The notes: generated by a model from the sequence alone, not told the origin. DNA of 64,000 nt from Amphiduros pacificus (GCA_949316495.1 OX439004.1:18454425-18518424); one strand, 5' to 3'; counted from the stretch's first letter, positions 12,217-25,410 are shown. Translations and numbers: made by a program.

Positions 12217-15158
12217 TCAAACTATTTCTAAAAAAAAATGAGTTAGAGTAGATAGACATGGGTCAGTGGGAAGGGCCTCCAAGAAGACCAGTGCAGCACA
12301 CTGTCCACCAGTGCACAGCACCAGCCGGCAATCCAAGGCCGAGAGACTATAACCATCCTGAGTGGCGACAGGAGGAGAACTGCTGCAGGCAGCAGTGGGT
12401 TGTGAACAGTCGGTCCTGCAATTAAGTCCACTAAATGTAAAAAGTGGAGTGTCGGACCCAGCCGTAAATAGAAACAACTTAGCAGAACTGCAAACGGTGT
12501 GAACCGTAAAGTTAAATATCAACTCGAATGTGGTCATAAACACAATATGTCCGATGAAAGGACGTGTGAGTAGATGCCGGAGAGTGATAAGGACGCGGGA
12601 CGATGCGAGTCCAGGCATCGTCTCAGATGAGTGACGGCAATCAAGGAACCCAGTATAACAGAACAACCCGAATGCAATTAGCATGGACAATCAGTGTGAT
12701 AAAAACTGAGATAATACTCGAAAACTGTGAATGGAGCATATGTGATATCTGTTAGGATAATGTGCCATAAAAGCTGAACAGAGACTGGTGCCAAAGCAAG
12801 TCTGTGATATTATCATGATTGTAATTTAGTACATGATCGTAAAGCACAAAGTGATAAGGTGGACACTTATGACGTGGACTTATGGTGAACACGTGTTACA
12901 TTAAAGGGTCATGAATCAATTATGGGCTGTGAGGAACCTTATGGAACACTGCAAAAATAACTGTGATAAACAAAAGAGGGTAAATGAATAAAAGGTACAA
13001 AGGGGTAACTGGGTAATTTAACTGGCCTAATGCCAAAAAGGGTAGCGGGTAATGGGGGGAAGAGGGGGAATATGTTCACAAGTCAATAACAAATGTGTGA
13101 TATCTTATGAAGCAGCTGTAAGAGGTAATAAAAGAAGGATGTTTTTGAAAAAAAATTATTCCATTCCAAATTGCATGGACTTACAATTTAATGTCTCTGC
13201 TTGATAATTTGGGTATCCAAGAGGATTTAATGGGGGGAGGGTGCGGTGAAAATGGTCGACACACACAATCAAAACATAATGGTTTACGGGAGGCGTGAAA
13301 TGGCCAGGAACGCGGTGGAGGTGATAAACACAAGGGCCAAGTCTTCGGGGGGCGTATACTACTAGTTCTGGGCGAACATAAACGTGGTTCTGGGGATGGT
13401 GGAGGGGTGTGCAGAAAAGAAAGGGGCGTGTCCACATGAGCTGAAGGTAAAACAGGGGTATGATGAAGGGAATTTGAAAAGGTATGGAGAACATTTTTAA
13501 TAAACAAAGCATCTGAATCATTAAGAGAGGAATCTGAAATACGATTATGGCAAACAGCATCGGGAAGGGGACCTGAAGGGACAAAGGGTAAATAAAAAAA
13601 TCCATAATTACCATATGAGGGGTCTGGGCGGGCAGTTCGATAAGTGGGCTTGGGAGAGAAAATTTTAGACATGGACAGTCGATCAAGCAAATCATTAGAT
13701 AAAATAACGGTCTGAGATTCAATGATGGGGGGAAGGGAGTCCGAAACATTGTCATGAAATTTTAAAGGGGGTCCAAGCAAATCCCAATACAATTCGGGGG
13801 GATTTATCAGGACCGCAGTGAGGATGTCAGGCAACGGGGCCTGCTTGCAACAGATGCAGCCTGACAAAATCCCATGCACCATCCTAACAAGACCGGGGAA
13901 GTATGCGAAATGGCATACTTCACTGAGATTCAGAGAAAAGACTTGTGGGTGCCACGGGGAACATCATAGAACCCTAAACCACAAGAAGAGTGTATCTCTA
14001 AAACCACAAATTTAAATGCGCTAAAATTGTGGAAAAAGAGTACTCTCCGGTCGGGGGCGCACTCTCTTGGGATATCAATAAACCGGGGGAGACGTCTGGC
14101 GGATCCCGCCAGCACTACATTGCCATCTCTATGGGAGATGACAGACTCAAAAGTCAGGTAACGTTCCATGGGAAGCTCATCCACGGGTATACTACAAACC
14201 TCTGAGAAGAAACGCTCACGCCGGGTGGCATGGTGAGCTGTGAAATCTGCGGGGTCCTGGGGGTATACCATCTGAAACAGAGCGTAAAACACAACACACA
14301 TCATGCAAGGAGTCAAGCGCTAAAAGCAATCTGTCGTGGATTGAAAAACAACCTCAGCAAGGCATGCTAGAAGTGCAGGACGCAGCAGCAAGTAAGTGCA
14401 GGGTATTAATACAAGGAATTTAGGAAAAGAAAAGCACATGCAAAATAAAACCACACATAGATGTATGTAACCGATAGCCAAGAAGCATTAAGTGATCAAG
14501 TGACTAGCCCACAGCAGGGGAGCGAGTACATGCAGGGTCTAAATTTCCGGGAGCGTGGAACGCTGTATAAGATAACCATGGGTCCAGGGTAGATAAAGCC
14601 ATCAGATATTTAGCCGAAAAATGTTCTTTGCCTTCCAGTCGAAAATATGATAAAGCTCTACGAATTACACGTTCAGCAATACCCCATGACATAGGGTGGG
14701 ACCAATGGAATAATCTGAGGAAGCGAAGGGCCAATTTTTCCAGGCATGGAGCACCACAAGGTTTATTAAACTCAAAACAAGTGAGACATGTGGCGTTATC
14801 AAAGCACAAAACATAATAAGCTAACACACCTGTCAGGGCTGAATTAGATCTAACTTCGAGGAAAATTTGCGAAAATCAGGGGGAGAGGAAGAGTCTGTCC
14901 AGGTGTGTTACACACATAGGCAGCAAGATGCTGCAAAGCCAGTAAATCAATTTTGAATTTCTGGGACTCCATGGATACAACGTGTCCACTATGTGAGGGA
15001 GAACTCACCTGAGGCTGGGGCGCGTTGTCAGCCATACTTACCGAATAAGGGGTTCCTCGGATAAGGAGAAAAGGGAGTGATTCTCGGATAGTTAGGGCGT
15101 GTCTAAGTCTGAAAGGGAAACTGGGTGGTGAATTATGCACCTTAGAGGCAGGCGCCAT
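12217..15158 (-). pseudogene. Unassigned minus-strand ORFs of the envelope-bearing element (fossil)
   Basis: Several minus-strand open stretches follow the envelope-like region in the same orientation. I recognise no family. One (about 13.9-14.3 kb) follows a good acceptor-like TGTTTCAG, and another (about 14.5-14.8 kb) carries a Cys-rich CFEFNKPCGAPC motif, so spliced accessory genes are possible. They share the pyrimidine-rich coding-strand bias of the envelope region. Treated as remnants. Confidence 0.35.
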
Positions 15159-15173
15159 CTATATCTAATTGAT

Positions 15174-18100
15174 TCACAGTTGTCCTTCTAGAGTGATGGG
15201 GAATTTCCCAGGCATGCTTTCAGTTTGGGCATGGTCGCCCCACCTGACTTTCTTGACAGGGGGTTCGTGGAAGGTCAGACAAGGTGATGATTTAGCAGGG
15301 GTGAGAATGCTTGTAGGGTGAACGACCGTAGGGTCGGAGTGTTCCTCGCATAGCTGGTCAAGAGATGAGAATTTGGGGCCAACTGATTCATTGAATTTCT
15401 TCTTAAAGTGCCCACGGGGGTCCATGAGGGAGGACAAAGCCTTCCGGCTAAGAGGCGTGAGCATGTTGCCACGTGGTCGTAGAGGCAGGTCCGAGGGTAA
15501 GGCGTGGAGAATGTAGTAGCCATCACATCCAATTAGCAGATTTAGTGCATGAGAAGAGGACAGGACTGTTCTAGTGAGGAATTTAAGGTGAAATTGGACG
15601 CTGATAACAGAAGGCATGTGAAATTTCAGCTCACGGTGTGTGTCCCGTAACATGGTCCTATCCCAGTCAATGATTAAATGTGTATTGAGGCATCCGTTGG
15701 AAAGTTCAGCATGAGGCATTGCCTCGCCAGGCAGGACCTTGATACAGCCGGGGAAGGTCAGAATTTCAGTTATGAGGAGGACGACACGAGAGGTGCCAGA
15801 GAAGAGTTCCAGAAACACACTCGTCTGGGGACACTTAGTCTCCCGATCAAACATACGCATGACCGATGATAGGTCATGCCTACTCCGATATGAAGTGTAA
15901 ATTTTCTGAGAAATGAACACAGCAACAACGAGCGATAGGGTTGTGAGGCCAACAATGTCAAACAAATGTAGTTGTGGGAAGCTAGCAGAAATGGGTAGTG
16001 CGTCCGTGGTGGGGACCTGACTGAGTTGGTATAACAGAACAGTTTTCTGAAAGTGTGCATACCTGCCATGAAGAAAAAATAAACAGATCGCACAGCCTAT
16101 AGATATACCGGTGCCAGCAGTATGGAGAAGGCTAAGCCAGCTCACACTATCAGATGCAGTGAAACCGTTCGGTAAGGTCCAAGAAGGGTAAACGTAAGGT
16201 ACCTGGGCATCTTTCCATGCGGAGGCAGTACGATTAAGATCAGCAATAACCATTCCCTGACGTGCAACAAAGTCATCAACGCCTAAAGTAAGCAGATCAA
16301 GATCAGGAACATCTAACCCTGGGGGCTCAGAAAACAGCGTGTGTCTGCCGTCATGCCACGTGTAACAGATTCATTGTGGAATAGAGAAATGAATAACAAA
16401 TTTGCTGTATATGACTTAGCCACACTTCATCAGATTGTTGTCACAATGAGTGAGGCTTGGCGGAATGTAAACACCAGAACTAGACCGCATACTACAACCA
16501 CATCCAAGGGTTAATGTACAAAAGGAACAAGGTTCCACCTCAGTGAGGGTAACGTCTAACTGACACGTGACCAGCCAAGGTTCGCTGTGTCGGATGACCA
16601 GGAAGGAAGAGTTCTGCAAATCCCTAACAACACGGGGTGGGGACTTCAATTCCAAGTAGTCAACCTGACAATACAGCATGATGTCACGGACCACGCCCGT
16701 AAATATGGACAGGGCACAGGATGGTATGTCAACAGGGAATTCTGGAAAGGTTCTGTAGCAGTGGCGAACACCAGACCCGAAGCACTCAGCTAGGTCAGCC
16801 CTAGTCAATGTAAAACCTCTCATCCCTAGATATGCCAATAAAGTCTGAGAAGCCTGAAATGCGTGAAAACTGATTGGGTTTCTTGCCTCCTGTCGGTATA
16901 GGGAAAGATGATATCTCGTAAATAGTGAAAGCATTATCCTTCACAACAAGTGGCAAACTAACGTCAACATATAGATGAGAATCACTACTGAGAGCTGTGA
17001 CACCAGGTATAGCTTAGATAACACTTGGTTGATCATACATTAATTTAAAATTTGGATACTGCACACGCAGAAGTCGGGCAACCTGTTTCATGGATTTGTG
17101 CAAAACATCGGGAGGGACCAGAATAGGAGACAGTTTGTTATCAGCAATGGTTTCCAAAGCGAGCAGGGTGGCACGGGCTTCTGATTCCAATAGTGTCAAA
17201 GCTTGAATGTGACCAATTTCAGAGGCACTAGCATACATAAAATCAGCCAAAGATTTCAACAAAAGTCATGCATCTGTCTGTACTTGAACAATTTCCAATC
17301 TGCGAAACATCTCCACACTATTTTGTAAAAGTCTAGCAATATTCAGGGTATTATTAACCACACCATCAGAAACAATGTCCAATCGTTCGTTCGTAACCCG
17401 GACCAAGGATGAAGTCGTGCAAAGCATGAAGATTCAATTGCAGGCACTTGGAGTTACTCTCCACAATATCAACCCTTCTAACTAACTTATTTCCTTGTTT
17501 ATCAGTGACTAACCCAAAAGCAGAACCAAGAAAGGAGCCCACAAATGGCAAAAGGGAACATTTCGGCCGTCCGCCTTTGCGGACTGGAGGTGGCGTAACC
17601 GGCCAAAGTTTCTTAATTGATCGCCAATAGCGATGAATATGGCCTGTAAGGGAATCGTTCAGATTCCGATATGCAGCTGTGAGTGAACGGAAAGTGTTGC
17701 AGAAACCCTGGGCAGTGGATATATCTCGCCTACGCCTTGGGGACACAACCAAGGGGACTACGTCATCACACATGCTAAATGGGGGTGTGGAGGTCGGTAA
17801 CTCAGATGATTCCTAAAAGACAATAGCTCAAGCGATAACACAAAGTAACAATACTCCCGTCGCCCCAGCAACCATGACAATACACAATAGTCCCCTGAAG
17901 TCAAAAACAAACAGAAGCATGGCGGCAAACCAAGTGCACACACTATGCGCTCAGTGTGGGAAAATATACATCACGCTAAGGGCCATGAGACGCGACGCCC
18001 AGCACACCCACACCCAGTGGGCACTCTTGCAACTTCTGTATGGTTAAATACACCAGGACAGCTGCCAGGAAAGACAATCTGAGGAGACATTGGAAGAGGG

Positions 18101-18231
18101 ACCCATTCTGTTCCATCGTAAACCAATGAAACATTCAACTTAGCATGGAAGCTGAGGTCCAAACCCTCGACCTCACCCAGACTAACCCGATAAACAACCT
18201 CAAAAAGGATGGCACATCGGAAACTGATCAA
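15174..18231 (-). pseudogene. Envelope-like glycoprotein region (fossil)
   Basis: Read on the minus strand, the parts in order are: an N-terminal ectodomain with N-glycosylation sequons; a basic RRRR stretch; a Gly/Ala-rich hydrophobic stretch with LPFVGSFLGSAFGLV resembling a fusion peptide, followed by a helical, coiled-coil-like region; a Cys-rich membrane-proximal part with EPCSFC and LGCGC; a transmembrane helix (IGCAICLFFL); and a long tail with a second hydrophobic segment. This order fits F-type fusion envelopes of baculoviruses and errantivirus-like LTR elements. It occupies more than one frame, so it is broken in a few places or was once spliced. Family not certain. Confidence 0.55.
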
Positions 18232-19110
18232 GCAAGTAAGATAACCACTCTAATGTACCAATACCAGTGACTATTGGACCAATGTACCAATAAAAAAAAC
18301 ACTCAGTTACATGACACTGATAAACAAATTTTTTCTCAACCTTGGAGCTTCTTAGATTCTTCAATATTAGCAAAAATTTGATCACTGGGTACCTGTTCTT
18401 CCTTTTTCAGCCAACCTAGAGCCACGTGGAGAAGGGGAGATCATGGAGGGAGCCGCAAATGTTGTTGCTACCCCCTTGGGAACAACCACCCCAGATCAAC
18501 CTCTCAACCGCATCCCAGAGTCATCTAACCATGACGACTTCTGGGATAGCATTAACTGGGACACACCAAATCCCCCCCACCCCCCACCCCCCCTGGAATT
18601 GGAATAGATACTGGTATTACTTCAGGAGATTCCGGAAGATGAATATACCTACCGCACTCCAACAAGAACTGCACTTGCTATAGCCACAAAAAGTCTAACA
18701 ATTTCAACAAGAAACAACAAAAACAAAAAACAAAATATGAAAATAAAACTACAAAAAAAAGTTTCTTGTCCGAGTTTGTACCCAACCAAACCAGGTTTCA
18801 AATTGACATCGGAATACAAACGCCCAAAAGAACGGCCAAAAAACTGGTGTATAACCCAACAAAAACAAGGTATTTTTATCCTATAAAACTATTGAAAAGT
18901 TCTCGTATTACATACAAAAGAAACGAGATCAAGAAAATTTGTTTCAAAACTGGACATTCTAACCCTGCGCTGGGACATTATGAAGCGTAAAAAAACAAAA
19001 TAGTCTGGAGGCCTCAAGGGAAAGGGTCCACAAATTTAAAATAATTAAAGAATAGAGATCAAACAGATTTGAAACGATAAAAAGTCGAAAAAACCTCTCA
19101 AGAAAATGCA

Positions 19111-20752
19111 GAAAAAACTACAACATATGTAGAATGTGTTGTAACCCGCATAAACCTTGAAAAACAAAGGTTGCTTGATAGCATCTCCACCCAGTAGCTG
19201 ATAGAAACCATGAACTCCTCCAGTCTTAAGGTGCTATGTGTGAAGGAACAGCACCTCCAGAGGTGCTGACACCTCCACCAGATCCAATGTAAACAAGAAT
19301 TAGGATAATCCAGTCAGTCCCCATCCAACTGAAGAAATCGAATCAGATTGAAACCGTTGATGGTATTGGCCAGGGATTGTGATCATCATCTAGCTTATTC
19401 TTGTGGATTCTTGCCTTTGCTATTAATACCATTTATTCATTTCATGCACTCTTCGCAGTACAATATCAATCTTGACAAGGCATGCAACATCTCTGGAAGG
19501 AAACTCTAAGCGATAATACATTACCATCTACAACTGTGCAGTAAATTTCTTTCTTGGTTTTTCAAACATGCCAAAGTACATGGAAGAAATATCTCTGAAG
19601 CATTTCAGTAATAAAGATCTTATTTATCAAACAAAAACCAGAAAACTTTTGTTACAAATGTCACAACAGCTCACACCCTCAGAGCCATTTACCAACATTG
19701 ATCGAATGTTACAACTGAATGTGAACTGAATTTCTTCTGAGCCCATGAAATATATTTACAATCATTAAAATGTTTTAAATATTTGTCAACGAAGGCTTTC
19801 TTTGTCTTTAATGAACTAATAATAAATATTTTTAGATACACTCATATTAACATCTCACATTAACACTCATATTCACATCAAGAAACAATACTGATCTTTA
19901 ATATAATTTGCTTGTGGATTTATCCCAATTGTATTGTAACTTAAAGAAATTGTCAAGACTATTTATTGATTAAAAAGAAGTTATTAGTCAAGTTTCAAGT
20001 TGGAAAGGATGAGGGTTCCTGAAATGACCATTATGTGATGTTAATTTATTTCATTTCAATCAAAATAATTAAATTTTAATATGCTGACTTATTATATGCA
20101 TATTTTATATATATTTCAGATAAGTTTGGTTTTCAATAATTTAATCAGTATGTTATGAATTAATACATGCATCAGCTTCAGTCATCAGTGTGCCTGTGGC
20201 AATCCAATTTTGGCATCAAATTTTAATTTCCTGCAAGTTAATCATGACAATATATCATAATTGACAAACACCTGTAGAAACAATGATTTTGATTCTTTTG
20301 ATGAAACATCTGCTATATGTATGTGGAAATGTTGTCACATGGATTTTCCTCTTCCAGTCAAGGCAACACAGCAAATTATAGGATTAATGCTTAATATAGG
20401 ATTAATGCTTAATAACTTTAATTTTTATTCAAATTTGGCATCAAATTTTAATTTCTGGCATATAATGCAAATACATGTTATCATCTTGCTTGATGTTGTA
20501 GGTCTGCCAAAATCTATTTGTGAAACAAAACAGACATGAGTAGAATAGTCAAGATCGCGCCGCCGATTTTCCCGCCAGATGGTACGTTTCCTTTTAAACG
20601 TGATCATCATGCCATCTGTAGTATAACGGATCAGCGTCTCTACAAAGTTTTTCTCTTTACTCAATTTATTTCAATGAGACAAAATATTTGTGAAATCTGT
20701 AAAGCCAAGCTGATTTATTATGTGATACCCCTGGTTGCCTTTTCACCATTAA
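19111..20752. other. AT-rich intergenic sequence, nothing recognised
   Basis: No ORF with a domain and no clear element. A short direct duplication (GGATTAATGCTTAATA) lies near 20380-20410. A GC-richer patch (GATCGCGCCGCCGATTTTC) lies at about 20551. Confidence 0.5.
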
Positions 20753-21996
20753 ACATAGGCATCAGAGATGCATCAACCCTCAGCCCTGGTAACATACTGT
20801 ACAACATTCGCTCCACACAATATTTGTGAACAAAACGTGACTGCACCAAGGCAAAATGATGCAGGGGTAAAAAAACATAATAGTGCACATCTACTTCCTT
20901 TGACAGCTTAGGTGTGTCAAGTATCATGACACTGTCATCATTTACTCTAGAATTATTGAGATGATGGGCCTGTGACCTTGAAAAGCAGGTCAAGGTCACT
21001 GTCCATCAAACTCATCTGGGGTCTTCACAAAATGCTTATGTGTGTCAGATGAAGCTGCCATTATTTGTTCTTGAGTTATTGCAATGATGTGGATTTAACA
21101 CAATTGTCCCTGTGACCTTAAAAAGTAGGTGAAGGTCACCATTCATCAAACTGTTTTGGGGTCTTTACCAGATGCTTCTGTGTGTCAAGTCTCATAAGCT
21201 GCCATCATTTGTTCTCGAATTACCACAAATATTATCACAAGGATTTCACATAATTGTCCATGTTACCTTGAAAAGTAGGTGAAAGTCATGTTCCAGAAAA
21301 AAAGGTTTGAGGGCTTCACCAGATGCTTATGTGTTTCATGTCTCTTAAAGCTGCCATCAATTGTTCTTGAGTTATTGCAATGATGAGGATTTCAAATAAT
21401 TGTCTGTGACCTTGAAAAGTAAGTGAAGGTCACCGTCCATCATGTTCATCTAGAGTTTCACCAGTTGCTTCTGTGTGTCAAGTCTCAAAAATCTGCCATC
21501 ATTTGTTCTCGAGTTATAGCAATGACAGGGATTTAACATAATTGTCCTTTTGACCTTAAAAAGTAGGTGAAGGTCCATACAAAAATGTCTGAGATCTTCA
21601 CCAGACGCTTATGTGTGTCAAATCTCAAATCTGCCATCATTTGTTCTTGAGTTATTGCGATTCTTGAGATTTGACACAATTGTCCCTGTGACCTTGAAAA
21701 GTAGGTGAAGGTCATGTTTCATAGAAAAACCTCAGAGGTCTTTACCAGATGCTTGTATGTGTCAAATCTCATAACGCTGCCATCATTTGTTCTTGAGTTA
21801 TTGTGATTCTTGGGATTTCACATAATTGTCCCTGTTACCTTGAAAAGTAGGTGAAAGTCATGTTTCATAGAAATAAGTCTGAGGTCTTCACCAGATGCTT
21901 ATGAGTGTCAATTCTCATAAAGCTGTTCTTGAGCTATTGCGATTCTTGGGATTTCACATAATTGGCCCTGTGACCTTGAAAAATAGGTAAGGTCAC
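20753..21996 (+). mobile_element. Helentron-like (HINE/pearl-type) element, 3'-truncated copy
   Basis: It starts ACATAGGCATCAGAGATGC (a GCATC/GATGC hairpin) then ACCCTCAGCCCTGG. An array of roughly 120-150-bp units with CATAATTGTCCCTGTGACC and GAAAAGTAGGTGAAGGTC follows. The microsatellite and 3' hairpin of the complete copies are missing; the sequence stops at the foldback MITE at 21997. Family reasoning is given at the intact copy, 39900-41392. Confidence 0.75.
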
Positions 21997-22160
21997 CGGA
22001 CCTTGCCTTGCTGGAGGCTGTCAATCAACACTGCTACACTTTTGAGGCACACACATTTTGACAATTCTGATGATTGCCGGTGATATTATAGACGGTTTTC
22101 TCTGTAGTAATTAAAAAGTGCAGCAGTGTTGATTGACAGCCTCCAGCAAGGCAAGGTCCG
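21997..22160. mobile_element. Foldback MITE with about 47-bp inverted ends
   Basis: The ends start CGGACCTTGCCTTGCTGGAG and are inverted copies over about 47 bp with one visible mismatch (CTGCTACACTTTT versus CTGCTGCACTTTT). The spacer is only about 70 bp. No clear target duplication was found. It sits exactly where the Helentron-like copy is lost. Confidence 0.85.
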
Positions 22161-22344
22161 ATGTTTTGTCTATTGCTTTCAATGGTACAGACGAGTTAAA
22201 GCTGTTTTCTAAAGCGTCCCCGCATTTTCATTTGAGTCAGGATATAAGACCGAAAAAAACGGGTGTGTGTGTACTCCTGACATTCTCATACGCGTGTGCA
22301 GTTTCTCAGTGGTCTATCACATGAACACTTCAAATGTCTTTACA

Positions 22345-23757
22345 TTTCTGATTTTTTCAAAGCTATTTTCCCCTTTCATACAGACTTTCATACAACTATA
22401 TTTTAATTATTTATTCTCAAATTCTTCTTTTTTCAGAGCAAGATTTGTGTTTCATACGCTATTTCATACGACATCATGATTTTTTCAAAGCCATTTTTCC
22501 CTTTCATACAGACTTTCATACAACTATATTTTAATCATTTATTCTGAAAGTCTTCTTTTTTCAGAGCAAGATTTGTGTATCATACGCTCTTTCATACGAC
22601 ATCGTGATTTTTTCAAAGCCATTTTTCCCTTTCATACAGTCTTTCATACAACTATATTTTAATCATTTATTCTCAAATTCTTCATTTTTCAGAGCAAGAT
22701 TTGTGTTTCATACGCTATTTCATACGCAGCGTGATTTTTTCAAAGCCATTTTTCTCTTTCATACAGACTTTCATACAACTATATTTTAATCATTTATTCT
22801 CAAATTCTTCTTTTTTCAGAGCAAGATTTGTGTTTCATACGCTATTTCATACAACATCGTGATTTTTTCAAAGCCATTTTTCTCTTTCATACAGACTTTC
22901 ATAAAACTATATTTTAATCATTTATTCTCAAATTCTTCTTTTTTCAGAGCAAGATTTGTGTTTCATACGCTATTTCATACAACATCTTGATTTTTTCAAA
23001 GCCATTTTTCTCTTTCATACAGTCTTTCATACAACTATATTTTAATCATATATTCTCAAATTCTTCTTTTTTCAGAGCAAGATTTGTGTTTCATACGCTA
23101 TTTCATACGACATCATGATTTTTTCAAAGCCATTTTTCCCTTTCATACAGTCTTTCATACAACTATATTCTAATCATTTATTCTCAAATTCTTCTTTTTT
23201 TTCAACCAGATTTGTGTTTCATACGCTATTTCATACAACATCTTGATTTTTTTCAAAGCCATTTTTCGCTTTCATACAGTCTTTCATACAACTATATTTT
23301 AATCATTTATTCTCAAATTCTTCTTTTTTTTTCAACCAGATTTGTGTTTCATACGCTATTTCATACAACATCTTGATTTTTTCAAAGCCATTTTTCTCTT
23401 TCATACAGTCTTTCATACAACTATATTTTAATCATTTATTCTCAAATTCTTCTTTTTTTCAACCAGATTTGTGTTTCATACGCTATTTCATACAATATCG
23501 TGATTTTTTCAAAGCCATTTTTCTCTTTCATACAGACTTTCATACAACTATATTTTAATCATTTATTCTCAAATTTTTCTTTTTTCAGAGCAAGATTTGT
23601 GTTTCATACGCTATTTCATACAACATCTCGATTTTTTCAAGGCCATTTTTCTCTTTCATACAGACTTTCATACAACTATATTTTAATCATTTATTCTCAA
23701 ATTCATCTTTTTTCAAAACCAGATTTGTGTTTCATACGCTATTTCATACAACATCGT
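22345..23757 (+). repeat. Satellite, about 128-bp unit, eleven copies
   Basis: The unit begins GATTTTTTCAAAGCCATTTT and includes CTTTCATACAGACTTTCATA, CAACTATATTTTAATCATT and TTTCATACGCTATTTCATAC. Units differ by a few substitutions and a variant TTTTTTTCAACCAGATT block. Some 60-codon ORFs inside it are by-products of the periodicity. Confidence 0.95.
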
Positions 23758-23853
23758 GAAATATTGCTTAAACTTTTCTTAAAACAACCAGCTGACTCTC
23801 CTTGTTGGTTGGTGTCAAATTCAAAAGTGAATTTCAGGGGCTAAAAGGGCTAC

Positions 23854-24678
23854 AGGACAATACCCCCCCCGGACATTACCCCCCCGGACATTAGCCCCCC
23901 CGGACAATACCCCCCCGGACATTACCCCCCCTAGGACATTACCCCCCCGGACATTACCCCCCCGGACATCACCCCCCCCCAATAGGACATTACCCCCCCG
24001 GTCATGTGATACATATAAACCAATAAGAAGATAGCATAGAAAGGAAGACTAAAAGGAAGACTATCATGTGACTGGTGTCAGCCAATGAGAGAGTAGCAGT
24101 GAACTGCTCCAAATCATGTGACATGCATGAACCAATTAGGACCAAGGTGTGAACTGCTCCTATCCTGTAGGTGTGAGATCTGCTCGACACTATGTGAGAT
24201 CTGCTCCCCACATAGTGGGGAGCAGGTCTCACACCTGGGCATAGGTGTGAATGGTGGCCAGTAATTCTATGGATTCTATTGTCTTAGGTGTCAATGTTCA
24301 CCATTAATTGTGCTCACAGTAAAAAAAGTTCACTCCAGGCACACTGAGTCAATCTCAGGATGTCCCCTGTTAAAGGGCACCTGAAAGTGGCAGATGTCAT
24401 ATCCACTATGGAGTTCATCAAGTCAGTCAGAGGCTCTGATAAGTTACTGTTCGAGGGCTATGTGTTTAAAAGACTAAAAAAATAAAAAACTATTTTTTTG
24501 AACAGGCGGGGGGGGGGGGGGTCCGGGCGGGGGGGGGGGTCCGGGCGGGGGGGTAATGTCCGGGGGGGTAATGTCCTAGTTGGGGGGGTGATGTCCGGGG
24601 GGGGGTAATGTCCTAGGGGGGTAATGTCCGGGGGGGTATTGTCCGGGGGGGCTAATGTCCGGGGGGGTAATGTCCTAG
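23854..24678. mobile_element. Foldback element with C7/G7 tandem-repeat arms
   Basis: The left arm (23854-24001) is a tandem of GGACATTACCCCCCC units; the right arm (24505-24678) is its inverse. Variant units (GGACAATA, GGACATTAG, GGACATCA, CCTAGGACATTA) occur in matching order in both arms, so they are a true inverted repeat rather than two independent microsatellites. The 500-bp centre has smaller palindromes (GGTGTGAGATCTGCTC with GAGCAGGTCTCACACC, near 24170-24235). The G-rich strand has many runs of seven or more G, favourable for G-quadruplexes. A solo LTR has inserted at the right tip. Confidence 0.85.
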
Positions 24679-25410
24679 TGTTACCCACTATTGGTGAGCA
24701 TCCGTCGTTGGGGGACGTGGACGGGGGATCAATACTCTACCACATAGATAGATACTCTAACCTACTCTACTGTACTGTACCGTACCATAAGCATAGCTCG
24801 CTAACTCGCTGGCTGTGAGTTTGGGCACGGATCCTAGCTACCATGTTATACCCTCATATAGATGACGGGAAATAAGGACTGCAGACACAGGATTTACACA
24901 GTGCAATAGTTACCTTTATTCAGTGCTGTGATTCCTCCTTGTCTGGCTAGGCCGGCATGGCAATGAGCGAGGCATATGAATTACCAACTTTGCATGATAC
25001 TTATGAAACCCTGACTATACGCAAAACACCCAAGTCTATAGAGTCACGATACTGAGAGTCGTGGATCTTCAGTGGCAAGTGGTCGCTGATCTCTGAACTG
25101 CTGCTGCTACGAATCTGCTCTCTAACTGGGGGCCGCTAATCTTAATCTGGCTCTAACTGCGGATCCACGGTTGCGCGTCTCTTTTAAGGGGCCACCCCGC
25201 GTCATCTCTGGGGGCTTGCCTACGTGGCTTCCTCACGCGCCATCAGATGGACTCGTCCTGCCTGCGTATCTAACTTCGGCTCGTCCGTCTGACACGTGAT
25301 CTCACAGAGTGGTGGTTATGGTGACTCATCAACCATCAGTATCGTGCGTTATTGTCTATGAATGTCTATATATTTCCAAGAGTCTCTGGGTGTGTATTCT
25401 ATATCCTACA
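24679..25410 (-). mobile_element. Solo LTR
   Basis: It aligns with the LTR at 1903-2629, in the same orientation, with TG...CA ends. A 4-bp duplication CTAG flanks it (24675-24678 and 25411-25414), so this is a solo LTR left by recombination of a complete copy. A 4-bp duplication fits Ty3/Gypsy- or ERV-type integrases. It cannot be the missing partner of the 1903 LTR, because its own two flanks match each other. Confidence 0.9.

Larger units (their letters stand above)
2630..19110 (-). mobile_element. Old LTR-type, envelope-bearing element body (fossil, incomplete)
   Basis: The plus strand is A/G-rich and T-poor from the LTR to about 19.1 kb; the asymmetry stops on both sides, which argues for one insertion. 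An LTR with a polypurine-like tract bounds the left end. An envelope-like region lies on the minus strand at about 15.2-18.2 kb, with further minus-strand ORFs downstream. I see no protease, reverse transcriptase or integrase and no right-hand LTR, so the element is incomplete. It is old: its reading frames are broken several times and two SINEs have inserted into it. The family is uncertain; a metavirus-like (Ty3/Gypsy-type) element with an F-type envelope is one possibility. Confidence 0.5.

Noticed and set aside
20753-21996. CRISPR-like array of evenly spaced repeats
   Set aside because: Animal DNA; units are contiguous diverged repeats without unique spacers, within a mobile element.
22267-23844. 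Repeated 60-114-codon plus ORFs
   Set aside because: One frame of the 128-bp satellite, no conservation beyond DNA identity.
24458-24688. Proline-rich minus ORF (76 codons)
   Set aside because: It is the G-run arm of the foldback read in a frame without stops.
1903-25410. One 23-kb element with LTRs at 1903 and 24679
   Set aside because: The 24679 LTR has its own matching CTAG flanks, so it is a separate solo LTR; the outer flanks (CAAT and CTAG) do not match.
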